NCBI RefSeq assembly: GCF_000620765.1
Contig: NZ_JIAK01000009.1
Span: 62,001-126,000, forward strand
Source of the DNA: Desulfovermiculus halophilus DSM 18834
GTDB taxonomy: Bacteria; Desulfobacterota; Desulfovibrionia; Desulfovibrionales; Desulfothermaceae
Direction: 5' to 3'
DNA: 64,000 bases
The translations under genes were made by a program, and so were the position numbers. The notes below the pieces were generated by a model. The model was given only the letters and a program-made list of their open reading frames with translations. It was not told the origin of the DNA and ran no database searches. Of the stretch, positions 17,370 to 26,026 are shown one piece after another (within the stretch, counting starts at the first letter, position 1; every line of letters starts with the position of its first letter).

Positions 17370-18314
17370 TTACTCCGTCATCAGCCCGCATACCTTCTCC
17401 CAGAGCCGGGAATTGAAGAACCCGGGGACATCTCCGGGCTGAACCCATTGAACATCCTGCTCTTTTTTAAACCAGGTCAGCTGCCGCTTGGCGTAGGCCC
17501 GGGTATTTTTCACCCAGACGGATTCGGCCTCAGCCTGGGACCAGCGGCCCAAAAAAACCTGCAAAAGCTCCCAGCAGCCGATACCGGACCATCCCGGGGC
17601 ATGCTCATCTGAACATCCCTTCCAGGCAGCCTCCACCTCCTGCATGGCCCCCCTGTCCAGCATCCTGCCGATCCGCGCCTTGAGCAGGGGGGTCAAGTCC
17701 TCCAGATCGGTCCACAGGCCCACTTTCAAGGCGGAATACCTGGGCTGATCACAGGGATACGTTCGAAGCCACCAGGTCAGGGATTTTCCGGTAGCCGCAA
17801 CAACCTCCAGGGCCCGGGCAATGCGCTGCCTGTCCCTGAAATGGAGCCGATCAGCAGATTCCGGATCCACTTCCTGCAGTCTGCGGTGCAGGGCTTCAGG
17901 CCCCAGCTCTTTGCATTCGGCCTCGATCCGCTCACGTATTTCGGAGGGGATCTCCGGAATCGGCGCCAACCCATAGATCAATGCCTTCAAATAGAGTCCG
18001 GTCCCCCCCACCAGGAGAGGCAGCCTGCCCCGGGAATGGATATCCTCCAGAACCGGCCGGGCCAGAGCAATAAACCGCCCGGCATCAATCGCTTCTTCAG
18101 TGGGCAAAAACCCGTAGAGATGATGCGCGCACCGGGACCGGTCCCGGTCCGAGGGCTGGGCGGTAATGCACGGAAAATCGGCATAGACCTGCCTTGAATC
18201 GCAATTCACGATCTCGGCACCAGCCCGCTCCGCAATCTGCAGGGCCAGGGAGCTCTTGCCTGTACCGGTGGGACCGATCAGGCACAGGATCTGGGGAACA
18301 GAATGTGCAGCCAT
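17370..18314 (-). CDS. miaA: tRNA dimethylallyltransferase
   Basis: Transfers dimethylallyl to N6 of A37 in tRNAs that read codons starting with U. The P-loop GPTGTGKSSLAL lies at residues about 14-25, followed by EIVNCDSRQVYADF with the catalytic aspartate. LLVGGTGLYLKALIYGL is the family signature, and the C-terminal ARRQLTWFKKEQ equivalent here reads AYAKRQLTWFKKEQ. The length of 314 residues is normal. The start is 3 nt after the coaD stop codon, so the two are translationally linked. Confidence 0.97.
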   Translation of the reverse strand: MAAHSVPQILCLIGPTGTGKSSLALQIAERAGAEIVNCDSRQVYADFPCITAQPSDRDRSRCAHHLYGFLPTEEAIDAGRFIALARPVLEDIHSRGRLPLLVGGTGLYLKALIYGLAPIPEIPSEIRERIEAECKELGPEALHRRLQEVDPESADRLHFRDRQRIARALEVVAATGKSLTWWLRTYPCDQPRYSALKVGLWTDLEDLTPLLKARIGRMLDRGAMQEVEAAWKGCSDEHAPGWSGIGCWELLQVFLGRWSQAEAESVWVKNTRAYAKRQLTWFKKEQDVQWVQPGDVPGFFNSRLWEKVCGLMTE

Positions 18315-18317
18315 AGG

Positions 18318-18815
18318 CTATTGAACCGCATACTTCTTCCGCAGACGAAGCCAGACAGGCTCCGGGACCAGCCCCTGCACGTCCCCCCCCAGACTGACGG
18401 TCTCCTTGATGATCGAAGAGCTGGTAAACAGCCATTTATAATCAGTCATCATGAACAAGGTGTGCACATCCCTCTTCAGGCGGCGGTTCATCAGGGCCAT
18501 TTGGAACTCGTACTCAAAATCAGAGATGGCCCGCAACCCGCGAAGAACAACCTGTGCCCCCCGATTGTCCACATACTCCACCAGCAGTCCGCTGAAGGGC
18601 TCCACCACCACCTGGGGAAAATGGGCAAACACCTCTTCGGCCATAACAACCCGCTCCTCAAGGGGAAACAGGGGCTGTTTCGGTGTATCCTTGGCAATGG
18701 CCAAAACGATGGTATCAAAAACATCCAGGCCGCGGCGGACAATGCTCACATGTCCATTGGTCAGGGGGTCGAAGGTTCCGGGATAGACTGCGGTCTTCGG
18801 CTTTGGGCTTTCCAT
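18318..18815 (-). CDS. coaD: Phosphopantetheine adenylyltransferase
   Basis: Adenylates 4'-phosphopantetheine in coenzyme A synthesis. The nucleotidyltransferase signature is VYPGTFDPLTNGHVSIVRRG near residues 10-29 (TNGH replaces HxGH). The RGLRAISDFEYEFQMALMNR block matches the pantetheine-binding region, and SSSIIKE near residue 130 is the second conserved motif. It has 165 residues. The only in-frame start upstream of the conserved region is ATG 18815, which lies 55 nt inside rsmD. This overlap is long but appears genuine because no later start would keep the N-terminal motif. Confidence 0.96.
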   Translation of the reverse strand: MESPKPKTAVYPGTFDPLTNGHVSIVRRGLDVFDTIVLAIAKDTPKQPLFPLEERVVMAEEVFAHFPQVVVEPFSGLLVEYVDNRGAQVVLRGLRAISDFEYEFQMALMNRRLKRDVHTLFMMTDYKWLFTSSSIIKETVSLGGDVQGLVPEPVWLRLRKKYAVQ

Positions 18816-19360
18816 ACACCTATCCTTGTTTGGCCATAGGTTCGGTTCACTTCAAGGGTGAGTCCGGGCAGATCGTCCAGGGTCAGCTCGGCTTCGACTT
18901 CGGCCGCGATACACCCAGACCCGCTCAGCCAGGCTCGATCCAGCAGACCTTCCAAGACAGGCATGAGCAAACCGTGTCCGTAGGGAGGATCCACTAAAAC
19001 AAGATCAAAGGGCGTGTCCGGCGGGCGGCGGAGAGCTGGAGCCACCTTGCCGGCGACGATCCGAAACTGTCGCTTGGGCACCTGAAGCCTGGCGAGGGTT
19101 TCCCGCAAGGCCCGGACGGCCTTTTGCGAGTGTTCAACAAACCAGACCTCCGAGGCCCCCCGGCTCAAGGCCTCCAATCCGAGGCTCCCGCTGCCGGCGA
19201 ACAGGTCCAGCACCCGCATCTCCTCCCCAAACGCCCCCCGGGACTCCAGCATGGAAAACAGGGCCTGACGGACCTTGTCCATAGCCGGACGATATCCAGG
19301 ACCGGAAACCGTTGTTACCACCTGCCCTTTATACCGCCCGGCTGCAATGCGTACGCTCAT
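18761..19360 (-). CDS. rsmD: 16S rRNA (guanine(966)-N2)-methyltransferase
   Basis: An SAM-dependent methyltransferase acting on 16S rRNA G966. Motifs are visible in order: IAAGRYKGQ at the N-terminus, RPAMDKVRQALFSML, the SAM loop VLDLFAGSGSLGLEALSRGAS and the catalytic DPPY in VLVDPPYGHG. The 199 residues include a proline- and serine-containing C-terminal tail that corresponds to the overlap with coaD; removing the tail would still leave a complete enzyme. The start ATG overlaps the preceding gene stop (ATGA). rsmD-coaD adjacency is widespread in bacteria. Confidence 0.95.
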   Translation of the reverse strand: MSVRIAAGRYKGQVVTTVSGPGYRPAMDKVRQALFSMLESRGAFGEEMRVLDLFAGSGSLGLEALSRGASEVWFVEHSQKAVRALRETLARLQVPKRQFRIVAGKVAPALRRPPDTPFDLVLVDPPYGHGLLMPVLEGLLDRAWLSGSGCIAAEVEAELTLDDLPGLTLEVNRTYGQTRIGVWKAQSRRPQSIPEPSTP

Positions 19361-20322
19361 GACTCCACATCCCGGCCGATTTCATGGTCCAAGGTCAGTC
19401 CATCGGCGTTCAGGGTGACCTGAACCAGTCCCGGTCTGTTTGGTTCCGACCTGGCTTGATTGAGTATAAACCTGTGCAGCTCGCGTACGCTCCGGGCATG
19501 AGGTCTGGAACACCTGTCGGTCTGAACCCGCAGGCCTTGGATGCACAAGGCTTCCAGCTCGTCCTGGGCAAAGGCCTCGGTGTGCAGGATGTGCGACAAC
19601 GCACTGTATATCCGGTGCATGAATCCCCGGATCCCGTCCAAAGACGCCTGGGGCAGGAGCACTGCAAATCGGCCCTGTTCAATACGAAAAAGGCGATCGT
19701 AGACCCGGACCAGGTCCTGAATCCGTCGGACAATAATATCTTCCACCACCAGGGCTCCGGCCGGTCCATAGTCCATGGATAAAAGCGGCCAGCCAGTAAG
19801 CTTTATCATCACCAGCCCGAAGCCGTCTGAATTCCTGCTGCTTCGGCTGACCTCCTGATCTAGTACAGATGCAAGCTCCCGGCTGGTCAGGATCCAATCC
19901 GCAAAGCCGCCCTCAGCTGAAGCTTTGCCTCTGCCCGGCAGGTTGTGCATAACCCGCCAGACTATCTCGGCATCCAGACAGGGCTCCACCAGATAGTCCT
20001 TCCCCGCCGGATCGGTGGCAGCCAGGGCTTCTCTGTGCCGTTCCCGGCCCATGAGCAGAACGAGCGGGACCCCCTTGCTTCTCCGTTCCTGCCTGCGGGC
20101 CAGGAGGGAGCAGAACTCAAGGCCGTCCACATCCTGACCTTCCACCGAGGCCAGGACCAGGGAAAAGTCCTGCTCGTCCAGGGCAGACAGCCCGGAGAGG
20201 TGCCGTTTGACCCAGACCACTTCCAAGCCCTGTGCCTCCAGCAGCTCCCGGACATGACCGGCATGTCCGTCGTCAGGATCGAGAAGAAGCACGGCCCAAT
20301 GTTCCGCCTGGGATGTCTGCAT
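19357..20322 (-). CDS. Degenerate receiver-GGDEF domain protein
   Basis: A 321-residue protein with an N-terminal CheY-like receiver fold (about 8-125) and a C-terminal GGDEF-like fold (about 140-300). The receiver keeps an acidic pair (LLLDPDDGH), but the phosphoacceptor position reads VLASVEGQDVDGLEF, with serine where aspartate is expected. The conserved lysine position is DYLVEPC, a glutamate. In the second domain the signature position reads RIEQGRFAVLLPQA, so the GGDEF catalytic loop is lost while the flanking fold remains. It is therefore expected to be a non-catalytic scaffold or sensor. Start ATG 20322; its stop overlaps the rsmD start by 4 nt. Confidence 0.72.
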   Translation of the reverse strand: MQTSQAEHWAVLLLDPDDGHAGHVRELLEAQGLEVVWVKRHLSGLSALDEQDFSLVLASVEGQDVDGLEFCSLLARRQERRSKGVPLVLLMGRERHREALAATDPAGKDYLVEPCLDAEIVWRVMHNLPGRGKASAEGGFADWILTSRELASVLDQEVSRSSRNSDGFGLVMIKLTGWPLLSMDYGPAGALVVEDIIVRRIQDLVRVYDRLFRIEQGRFAVLLPQASLDGIRGFMHRIYSALSHILHTEAFAQDELEALCIQGLRVQTDRCSRPHARSVRELHRFILNQARSEPNRPGLVQVTLNADGLTLDHEIGRDVES

Positions 20323-20401
20323 ACGATCTCCATGCAGTCTGCGCCGGGAGGGGCCGGTCCAGTCGTGCAGCAGGAGCCTGCCCGGTACACACCTTGCTGG
20401 A

Positions 20402-21934
20402 TCAGGGCCGCAGCCGCTTTTCGAGTTCAGGATCCAATTTGATTCTGTAGGTCTGCAGCACTTCGCGTACGGTCACCTGCCCCGGGCCCGCGCCCTTTAC
20501 CGGGGTAACGTGCTTGACCTCGGCGCACATGACCTCCGCCGTGTCCGCCCCGGAAAAATGGCTGCGCAGAGCAGCAATACCGGCAGCTTCCCAAAGGCTG
20601 GATTCCGGGATTTCACCGGCCGGACCCGGCCGGCGGACAACTACATGGGCCCCTGGGCCGTGGGCCGCATGAAACCACAGATCGTGAGGCCGGGCAACCC
20701 GGGTCAAGAGATGGTGATTGGCCCGGCTGTTCTTTCCCCTGAGAATGGCATACCCGTCGCTGCTTCGATAGCGCTGTATGTGTGCAGCCTCAAGCGAGTC
20801 CTTTGCCTTGGCCCCGCTCCGAGCCGCAGGCCGGACTTCGGATTGAACCGGGCTGTCGATTGCCTCTGCCTTCCTGCCGCCGGCATGCAAAGCAGCCAGG
20901 GAATCCTCGATCTGCCGCCGCCTGGCGGCAACCTGAGGCAGCCCCCGGGCCCCCTTCTTGGCCTGCTTGAACCAGCGTTCCATGTTTTCCCGTATGCTCA
21001 GACGCTGATCCAAGCTCAGGGAATGCAACCCGCGGTCTTCATCTTCCAGGACCAGGCTTCCGGTTTTTTCTTCCGGATCTATGCAGTACAGATTGCTTTT
21101 GATCAGTTCGGCCTGTTTCCTGCGCTCAATCATATCCCGCAGCCTGTCTTCGTCGGCAGCGATCCTGGACAGCTGCTTGCGCAGTTTTTTTTCCTCCCGC
21201 GCGGTTTGCGTCCTGGTCTCCTCCTGATCTCGGTCCATGCACTCCAGCACCCTCCACCCATAGTCTTCAGCTGCCTGGACTGGATCCCTGTAGCTTTCTA
21301 TACTGGAGAACCGGTGGAAAAGACTGGATGGGATCGACCAGGGGACAAGCCAGTCTTTGGACTGCACCTGCGCAGACCTGGCCCAAGTAAACACCTCCGC
21401 AGGGGCGGTGGACTGAAGGAAAGTCAACAGCTCGCGGCCTTTCTGTTCATCCAGGGCAGACAAGGTGTGTCGTAACGGGGGGGAGATCTGAGGATACCGG
21501 CGGAAAACTCGAGGCTGGGTCATTATTTCATCCCAGGACGGCCATTCAGGATCGCGCCCAAAACCGGAGTCCAGCTCGTGCACCCAGGTCAGGCCGGCGT
21601 CCAGGCTGAGGATGACCCAGGAGGCCGGAGCTGTATCCAGCCCTAGGGCCAGGCGCCGTGACGGCCAGTCCACTGTCCAAGCCACGATCCTGCGGCCCTG
21701 GATCCGTTTCCGCCACCAGCCGACCTCTGCCGGCGGATTCCGGGGATTGGAGGGCTTATGAGAGGAGATAAAAAGGGCATGCCCGCGCTTGGAGGCCGCA
21801 CATATCAGATGCTGTCTGGAACCGAGCTTCATGGTCCAGACACCGGGCACAGGTATATAGACCTTCTCCACCCGTTTTCCTGTCAGGCCATGTCCCACGT
21901 GGTGGGCAAAAAACCGAAAAAAATTTGCCTCCAT
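20402..21934 (-). CDS. rqcH: RqcH/NFACT-family protein (ribosome quality control)
   Basis: A 510-residue NFACT protein, the bacterial counterpart of Rqc2, which binds stalled large ribosomal subunits and adds alanine tails to the nascent chain; some relatives bind fibronectin. The N-terminal NFACT-N region begins MEANFFRFFAHHVGHGLTGKRVEKVY. A central coiled-coil region (about 215-330) contains REEKKLRKQLSRIAADEDRL. The C-terminal NFACT-R domain is well kept: GYAILRGKNSRANHHLLTRVARPHDLWFHAAHGPGAHV. The ATG at 21934 has GAAGGGG upstream. It starts the minus-strand unit leading to rsmD, coaD and miaA. Confidence 0.9.
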   Translation of the reverse strand: MEANFFRFFAHHVGHGLTGKRVEKVYIPVPGVWTMKLGSRQHLICAASKRGHALFISSHKPSNPRNPPAEVGWWRKRIQGRRIVAWTVDWPSRRLALGLDTAPASWVILSLDAGLTWVHELDSGFGRDPEWPSWDEIMTQPRVFRRYPQISPPLRHTLSALDEQKGRELLTFLQSTAPAEVFTWARSAQVQSKDWLVPWSIPSSLFHRFSSIESYRDPVQAAEDYGWRVLECMDRDQEETRTQTAREEKKLRKQLSRIAADEDRLRDMIERRKQAELIKSNLYCIDPEEKTGSLVLEDEDRGLHSLSLDQRLSIRENMERWFKQAKKGARGLPQVAARRRQIEDSLAALHAGGRKAEAIDSPVQSEVRPAARSGAKAKDSLEAAHIQRYRSSDGYAILRGKNSRANHHLLTRVARPHDLWFHAAHGPGAHVVVRRPGPAGEIPESSLWEAAGIAALRSHFSGADTAEVMCAEVKHVTPVKGAGPGQVTVREVLQTYRIKLDPELEKRLRP

Positions 21935-22036
21935 GCCCCTTCAAAGCCTGGCTTAAGGACCGCTTGACCATGTTCCGGTCAGATCGGGATCCGACCCAGA
22001 ACCCTTCGGTTCCCGATGCCCATGGGACGGGCGGAG

Positions 22037-22399
22037 TCATTTCTGTCCCAAACGTTCATCTTCCTCTTGCTGGCTCTTGCAGTGAATGCACAGGGTTGTT
22101 ACCGGACGGGCCTTGAGTCTGGGAATACTGATCTCTTCGCCGCACTCCTCGCAGACTCCGTATGTCCCGTCTTCAATCCGCTCCAGTGCGGCATTGACTT
22201 TACTGATCAGCTTGCGGTCCCTGTCCCGCAGCCGGAGGGTGAAAAACTGATCCGATTCCTGGGATGCCCTGTCTGCAGGGTCGGCATAGACTTGGGCCGA
22301 TCCGGACATATCGTCAATGGTACTCTGCCCCTTTTCCTGGATCTCCTCAAGCATTTTTTCCAAAACATTTCGAAAATATTGAATATCGCTCTGTTTCAT
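22037..22399 (-). CDS. dksA: DksA/TraR family zinc-finger regulator
   Basis: A 120-residue protein of the class that enters the RNA polymerase secondary channel, often with ppGpp. The N-terminal two thirds form a coiled coil (YFRNVLEKMLEEIQEKG; RLRDRDRKLISKVNAALERIEDG). The C-terminus has the four-cysteine zinc finger CEECGEEI...CIHC. The start is the ATG at 22399: GGAGG lies 7 nt upstream, whereas the ATG two codons earlier is only 1 nt from it. The gene is monocistronic on the minus strand, with the tRNA cluster behind it. Confidence 0.93.
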   Translation of the reverse strand: MKQSDIQYFRNVLEKMLEEIQEKGQSTIDDMSGSAQVYADPADRASQESDQFFTLRLRDRDRKLISKVNAALERIEDGTYGVCEECGEEISIPRLKARPVTTLCIHCKSQQEEDERLGQK

Positions 22400-22610
22400 A
22401 ATCATTCCTCCTTCGCCGGATCTCTGCAAAGCGATGTATATGTCAATCGGCAAACCTCGTTTATCGTATGTAGGTTAGAAAAGTAAAGGGGAAAGCATAG
22501 ATTTGTTTCTCAATCCCGGTCTCTTTCGGGCAGGAGGAGACCCTCGAACCACCTTCGTATCCCCCCTGAGCTGGAAATGATCCCAGCTTGCCAACCTGAA
22601 GCACCCCTGC

Positions 22611-22640
22611 TTGACAAGCAAGGGCCACTTCCCGTACAAA
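22611..22640 (+). promoter_or_regulatory. Sigma-70-type promoter of the tRNA Gly-Cys-Gly unit
   Basis: TTGACA at 22611-22616 and TACAAA at 22635-22640 are separated by 18 nt. Transcription would start near 22647, about 12 nt before the first tRNA. The same 18-nt spacing recurs at the dsvC and tRNA-Ala promoters in this window. Confidence 0.75.
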
Positions 22641-22658
22641 ATATTTCGTTCGTCACGG

Positions 22659-22733
<75 letters not shown>

Positions 22734-22739
22734 TCCTGA

Positions 22740-22814
<75 letters not shown>

Positions 22815-22821
22815 TTCATGA

Positions 22822-22896
<75 letters not shown>

Positions 22897-22908
22897 AATA
22901 TGTATCCC

Positions 22909-22935
22909 AAGCCAAACCTTGTTTGGCTTTTTTTT
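22909..22935 (+). terminator. Intrinsic terminator of the tRNA unit
   Basis: A 9-bp stem, AAGCCAAAC at 22909-22917 and GTTTGGCTT at 22921-22929, with a 3-nt loop, runs into a T tract ending at 22935. It lies 12 nt after the last tRNA and just before the next start codon. Confidence 0.9.
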
Positions 22936-22939
22936 ATCT

Positions 22940-23668
22940 ATGCCCACACCCACCAATCCGGCTTTATCCTCCGGTGCCAGACTCGACGACCTGCTGAGCC
23001 TGGCCAAGTCCAAGTACCCCGTGGAGTTCGAGACCATAGGCATCGGGGATGTGCAACTACGCGTCCTCCAGATCAAGGACATGGAGGCCTATATCGAACA
23101 GCTGGCTGCCTCCTCCGGAACACAGGATGGTCTGGAGCTGCCGTTTTGGGCCAAGATCTGGCCCACGTCCATGCTGCTCAGTCATATCCTGAGCACCTGC
23201 GGAGTCAACGGCCTGAATGTTCTGGAGCTCGGGGCCGGAATCGGAGTCTGCGGCATGGTGGCCGCCTGCATGGGGGCCCGGGTGACCTTGACAGATTGTC
23301 ACCCCGACGCCTTGCTCTTCGCCCGCATCAACGTCATGAAGAACGACTTGGAGGACAGGATTCAGCTGGCCGATGTCGACTTCACCACTGACCGCATGCC
23401 TCAGCGCTTCGAGCGTATAATCGGGTCTGAAATCCTGTACCGGGAATCCACCTACAGCCCCCTGGTCCAGTTCCTGGACAGCCACCTGACCCCGGAAGGT
23501 GAAATCCTGCTGGCCAAGAGCCATATATTCCGGTCCCAGGGATTTTACGCCCTGGCGGAAAAGACCTTCAACCTTCAGGAGAAGTCCCTGGGGTACAAGG
23601 AAACATCGCCGCATTCCAATGAACCGGAACGGCATGTGTGCCGCATCCTGCGCATGACCAGAAAATAG
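22940..23668 (+). CDS. SAM-dependent methyltransferase (protein-lysine/ETFB-like class)
   Basis: The start is ATG 22940 (MPTPTNPALSS); upstream in-frame codons lie in the tRNA terminator. The product has 242 residues. An N-terminal recognition part (FETIGIGDVQLRVLQIKDME) leads to LPFWAKIWPTSMLLSHIL, typical of the methyltransferase-16 group that modifies lysines in proteins such as ETF-beta. The SAM loop VLELGAGIGVCGMVAACMGA and the acidic strand VTLTDCHPDAL follow. The substrate is not evident. No good ribosome site is visible, so expression may be low or start elsewhere. It stands alone between the tRNA unit and a repeat-rich gap. Confidence 0.85.
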   Translation: MPTPTNPALSSGARLDDLLSLAKSKYPVEFETIGIGDVQLRVLQIKDMEAYIEQLAASSGTQDGLELPFWAKIWPTSMLLSHILSTCGVNGLNVLELGAGIGVCGMVAACMGARVTLTDCHPDALLFARINVMKNDLEDRIQLADVDFTTDRMPQRFERIIGSEILYRESTYSPLVQFLDSHLTPEGEILLAKSHIFRSQGFYALAEKTFNLQEKSLGYKETSPHSNEPERHVCRILRMTRK

Positions 23669-23743
23669 GCTCCTTAACTCAGGGAGTGAGGTTTCATGCC
23701 CAACACAGGGACAGATGGAAGCTCCACCCCCTCTTACTCAGAG

Positions 23744-23857
23744 CCCGGCACTCACGTATATGATACCCTCACTCACACAGAAAGCAGTGACCTGCACGTG
23801 AGTAGCCGGGAGGGAGCAGGGATCCCCCTTTGGCGGGGCTTAGAAAATACCGGGCCG
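23744..23857 (+). repeat. P-family hairpin repeat, copy P1
   Basis: A 114-nt element running from CCCGGCACTCACGTATATGAT to AGAAAATACCGGGCCG. It matches P2 (28667-28776) over nearly its whole length. The core is a hairpin: CCGGCACTCACGT pairs with ACGTGAGTAGCCGG about 60 nt later, followed by a GGATCCCCCTTTGGCGGGG segment. It lies between the methyltransferase and the YcaO gene; the open frame across it (23696-24103) is not considered a gene. Confidence 0.85.
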
Positions 23858-23864
23858 AAAGTGG

Positions 23865-23903
23865 GCACACAGAAGAGATGGCAAACTCCAAAGATCCACT
23901 GGC
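23865..23903 (-). repeat. R-family mosaic repeat, partial copy R5
   Basis: On the plus strand it reads GCACACAGAAGAGATGGCAAACTCC and then AAAGATCCACTGGCT. The left part is the reverse complement of the right end of R2, while the right part matches the end of R1, so it joins two end modules that are otherwise not found together. It begins 7 nt after P1. Confidence 0.75.
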
Positions 23904-23985
23904 TGCGTCGAAAAACTGCAAGTGAGTGCCGGGCAATCCAGAGGAGCGTCTTCTTCTGTCAAGCGCTTTCTCCTCTCGCAAGAGA

Positions 23986-24015
23986 CCTGGATTCCCGCCT
24001 TCCCGGGAATGAGGG
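23986..24015 (+). repeat. REP-like palindrome, copy S1
   Basis: CTGGATTCCCGCCTTCCCGGGAATGAGGG forms a short GC-rich hairpin (ATTCCCG/CGGGAAT) and resembles S2 at 31027-31053 at most positions. It lies 39 nt before the chosen YcaO start. Confidence 0.75.
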
Positions 24016-24053
24016 AAGAGAACCCAAGGCCCGCAAACCAAGTGCTTCAGCCG

Positions 24054-25811
24054 ATGTTACAGCACCCTTCATGCACCAAAGGATACACCCGGGATCTGGA
24101 TAAGGCCGTTTCTCCGGAACAGACGGTCAGGCACATCCGCTCCGTTTTGGCCCGAACCGGTCACCACCTGCTGGAACGGACCAGACGGGTGGATACCGGG
24201 CGCCTGGGAATCCCAGTGTATATGTCCATATGCGGCTCCAAGGCCCGGGAGATCATGCCCACACGCAAGCAGATGGGCAAGGGAGCCTCAGCGGCCCAGG
24301 CTGAGGCCTCGGCTTTGATGGAGTTCATCGAGCGCTACAGTCTGTTCTCTTTCCTGGCCCGGACCGGGGAAAGGGGCAAAGGCGCACAGTTGACCTGGTC
24401 CCAGGCTGAGGACAGATTCGGCCCCTCCCTGATCCCGGTGCAAGAGATCCTCGGTTCGGTGCAGGAAGAACGCCCCTCCTCAGAGGCTGTCCAGATCATG
24501 GACCTTGTGCCCTGGGATTTTTGTCCGGCCTCTGACCTGCATACCGGGCAGGAGGTCGTCCTCCCCCTGAACTGGTTTCAGACCATCAATGAATTCAATG
24601 GGTCTTCTGCTGGCAACACCGACGTGGAGTCTGCGCTGCAGGGGCTGTGCGAGCTTATTGAGCGCCACGTCTGTGCCGAAATCAATGCCCAATGCCCTGA
24701 GCTTCCGAGCATAGACCCTAAGACCATGACCGATCCGGTGCTCAAGGACCTCCTGGCGGCCTTTGACCGCAACGGGATTGTGGTCTGGCTCAAGGATTTC
24801 AGCCTGGGACTTGATGTACCCACAGTCGGGGTCCTGGCCTATGACCCGGCTACATTTCCGCACTCCAGCGAAATCGTCTTTACTGCCGGAACAGCCACCT
24901 CTCCGGAAAAGGCAGCGATCAGGGCCTTGACCGAGGTGGCCCAGCTCGGCGGGGACTTTGAGAGCGGAAGCCGCTACGAGCCATCCGGACTGCCCAAGCC
25001 GAAGACCCTGGATCAGTGCGCTTGGCTGCGGCGCGGCCGGGCCGTCCCCATCACCGCCCTTCCGGACATCAGTCACCCGGACATGGGGGTCGAGCTCTCC
25101 AGGGTGGCTAAGGTCCTTGCCCAGCACAAATATCCAGTCTACATTGTGCGTACAACTGATCCGGATCTTCAGATCCCCGCCCATTACTCCATCGTTCCCG
25201 GTTTCGGTTTCCGTGAACGCAGCACCCATGCCAGTCTTGGACTTTTCGTGGGCCGGATTCTGGCTGAGCAGCAGCCCGAAGACCTAGCTGAACACGGGTT
25301 GCGGGTCCTGCAGGACCTCTATCCTCAGGGACATTTTCTGCCGTTTTTTCAGGGCATATTGGCATTGCGCCAGGAACGGTTTTCACAAGCCCTGGATGCC
25401 TTCTCCCGGGCCGAAGACATCCAGCCCACAGCCCAGGATAAGGCCTTTGCCGCCTTTTATCAGGCCTTCTGCCTCAGCCGGGAGGCACAGTGGGACCGGA
25501 TAAAGCCGCATCTCGACCGGGCCATCCAGGGCGCCCCGGATGTACATGCCTTCTACAACCTGCGCGGCGTCGGAGCCTTTAAGACCGGCCGGTATGAACA
25601 GGCCGCCGAGGACTTCCGGTCCGCCCTGGAGCTGGATCCTGGCTCAGCCATGGACCTGGTCAACCTTGGCCTGTGCCTGAAGAGGGCGGGGCAGATCCAC
25701 GAGGCCCTCTCCTGTCTGCAGGCGGGGCTGGAGCTCGATCCGGGTATGGAGACCGCCCGCGCCGAACTGGAAGAACTCCTGGCCGGAAAGCAGGACAGGG
25801 AGCCAGGGTGA
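24054..25811 (+). CDS. YcaO-domain protein with C-terminal TPR repeats
   Basis: A 585-residue protein started at ATG 24054 (MLQHPSC), just before the conserved YTRDLDKAVSPEQTVRHI; earlier in-frame starts lie in repeats S1 and R5. YcaO enzymes use ATP to activate peptide backbone amides, for example forming azolines or thioamides; E. coli YcaO is linked to methylthiolation of ribosomal protein S12. The ATP/Mg regions are visible: MGKGASAAQAEASALMEFIERY (74-95), SSAGNTDVESALQGLCELIERH and AIRALTEVAQLGG. From about 425 to the end there are four TPR-type repeats (FFQGILALRQERFSQALDAF; GVGAFKTGRYEQAAEDF). It precedes dsvC by 272 nt, a neighbour with an exposed C-terminal cysteine arm. The substrate is unknown. 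Confidence 0.9.
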   Translation: MLQHPSCTKGYTRDLDKAVSPEQTVRHIRSVLARTGHHLLERTRRVDTGRLGIPVYMSICGSKAREIMPTRKQMGKGASAAQAEASALMEFIERYSLFSFLARTGERGKGAQLTWSQAEDRFGPSLIPVQEILGSVQEERPSSEAVQIMDLVPWDFCPASDLHTGQEVVLPLNWFQTINEFNGSSAGNTDVESALQGLCELIERHVCAEINAQCPELPSIDPKTMTDPVLKDLLAAFDRNGIVVWLKDFSLGLDVPTVGVLAYDPATFPHSSEIVFTAGTATSPEKAAIRALTEVAQLGGDFESGSRYEPSGLPKPKTLDQCAWLRRGRAVPITALPDISHPDMGVELSRVAKVLAQHKYPVYIVRTTDPDLQIPAHYSIVPGFGFRERSTHASLGLFVGRILAEQQPEDLAEHGLRVLQDLYPQGHFLPFFQGILALRQERFSQALDAFSRAEDIQPTAQDKAFAAFYQAFCLSREAQWDRIKPHLDRAIQGAPDVHAFYNLRGVGAFKTGRYEQAAEDFRSALELDPGSAMDLVNLGLCLKRAGQIHEALSCLQAGLELDPGMETARAELEELLAGKQDREPG

Positions 25812-25883
25812 ATAAAGTTTCACCGACGAGGGACCTGGACAACAGCACCGGAACACCCTTTCCTGAAGCCTGGCCGCCGGCCC

Positions 25884-25913
25884 TTGACAAGGAAGGCCGC
25901 CAGCTTCTATAGA
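25884..25913 (+). promoter_or_regulatory. Strong sigma-70-type promoter of dsvC
   Basis: TTGACA at 25884-25889 and TATAGA at 25908-25913 are separated by 18 nt. The start would be near 25920, giving a 5' leader of roughly 160 nt. The promoter lies between the YcaO stop and dsvC, so dsvC can be transcribed independently, as expected for a very abundant protein. Confidence 0.8.
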
Positions 25914-25993
25914 GTATGCTTTATGCGTTGGTACGCAGGACCTCTCCACTTGACGGTGGGGTGAATTTCAATTACCCATTCTCCAGCAAGTTT

Positions 25994-26026
25994 CAAAAAC
26001 AGGTCCCAGATGCGGACATGTTTTTG
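25994..26026 (+). promoter_or_regulatory. Hairpin in the dsvC 5' leader
   Basis: CAAAAACA at 25994-26001 is complementary to TGTTTTTG at 26019-26026, and TCC/GGA pair inside it. The structure lies 58 nt before the dsvC start codon. It may stabilise the mRNA or regulate translation. No known riboswitch was recognised. Confidence 0.45.

Noticed and set aside
23696-24103. Open frame across repeats P1, R5 and S1
   Set aside because: Its sequence consists almost wholly of repeat elements and it has no conserved domain. Parts of the same peptide arise from the P2 copy as well, which shows it is repeat-derived.
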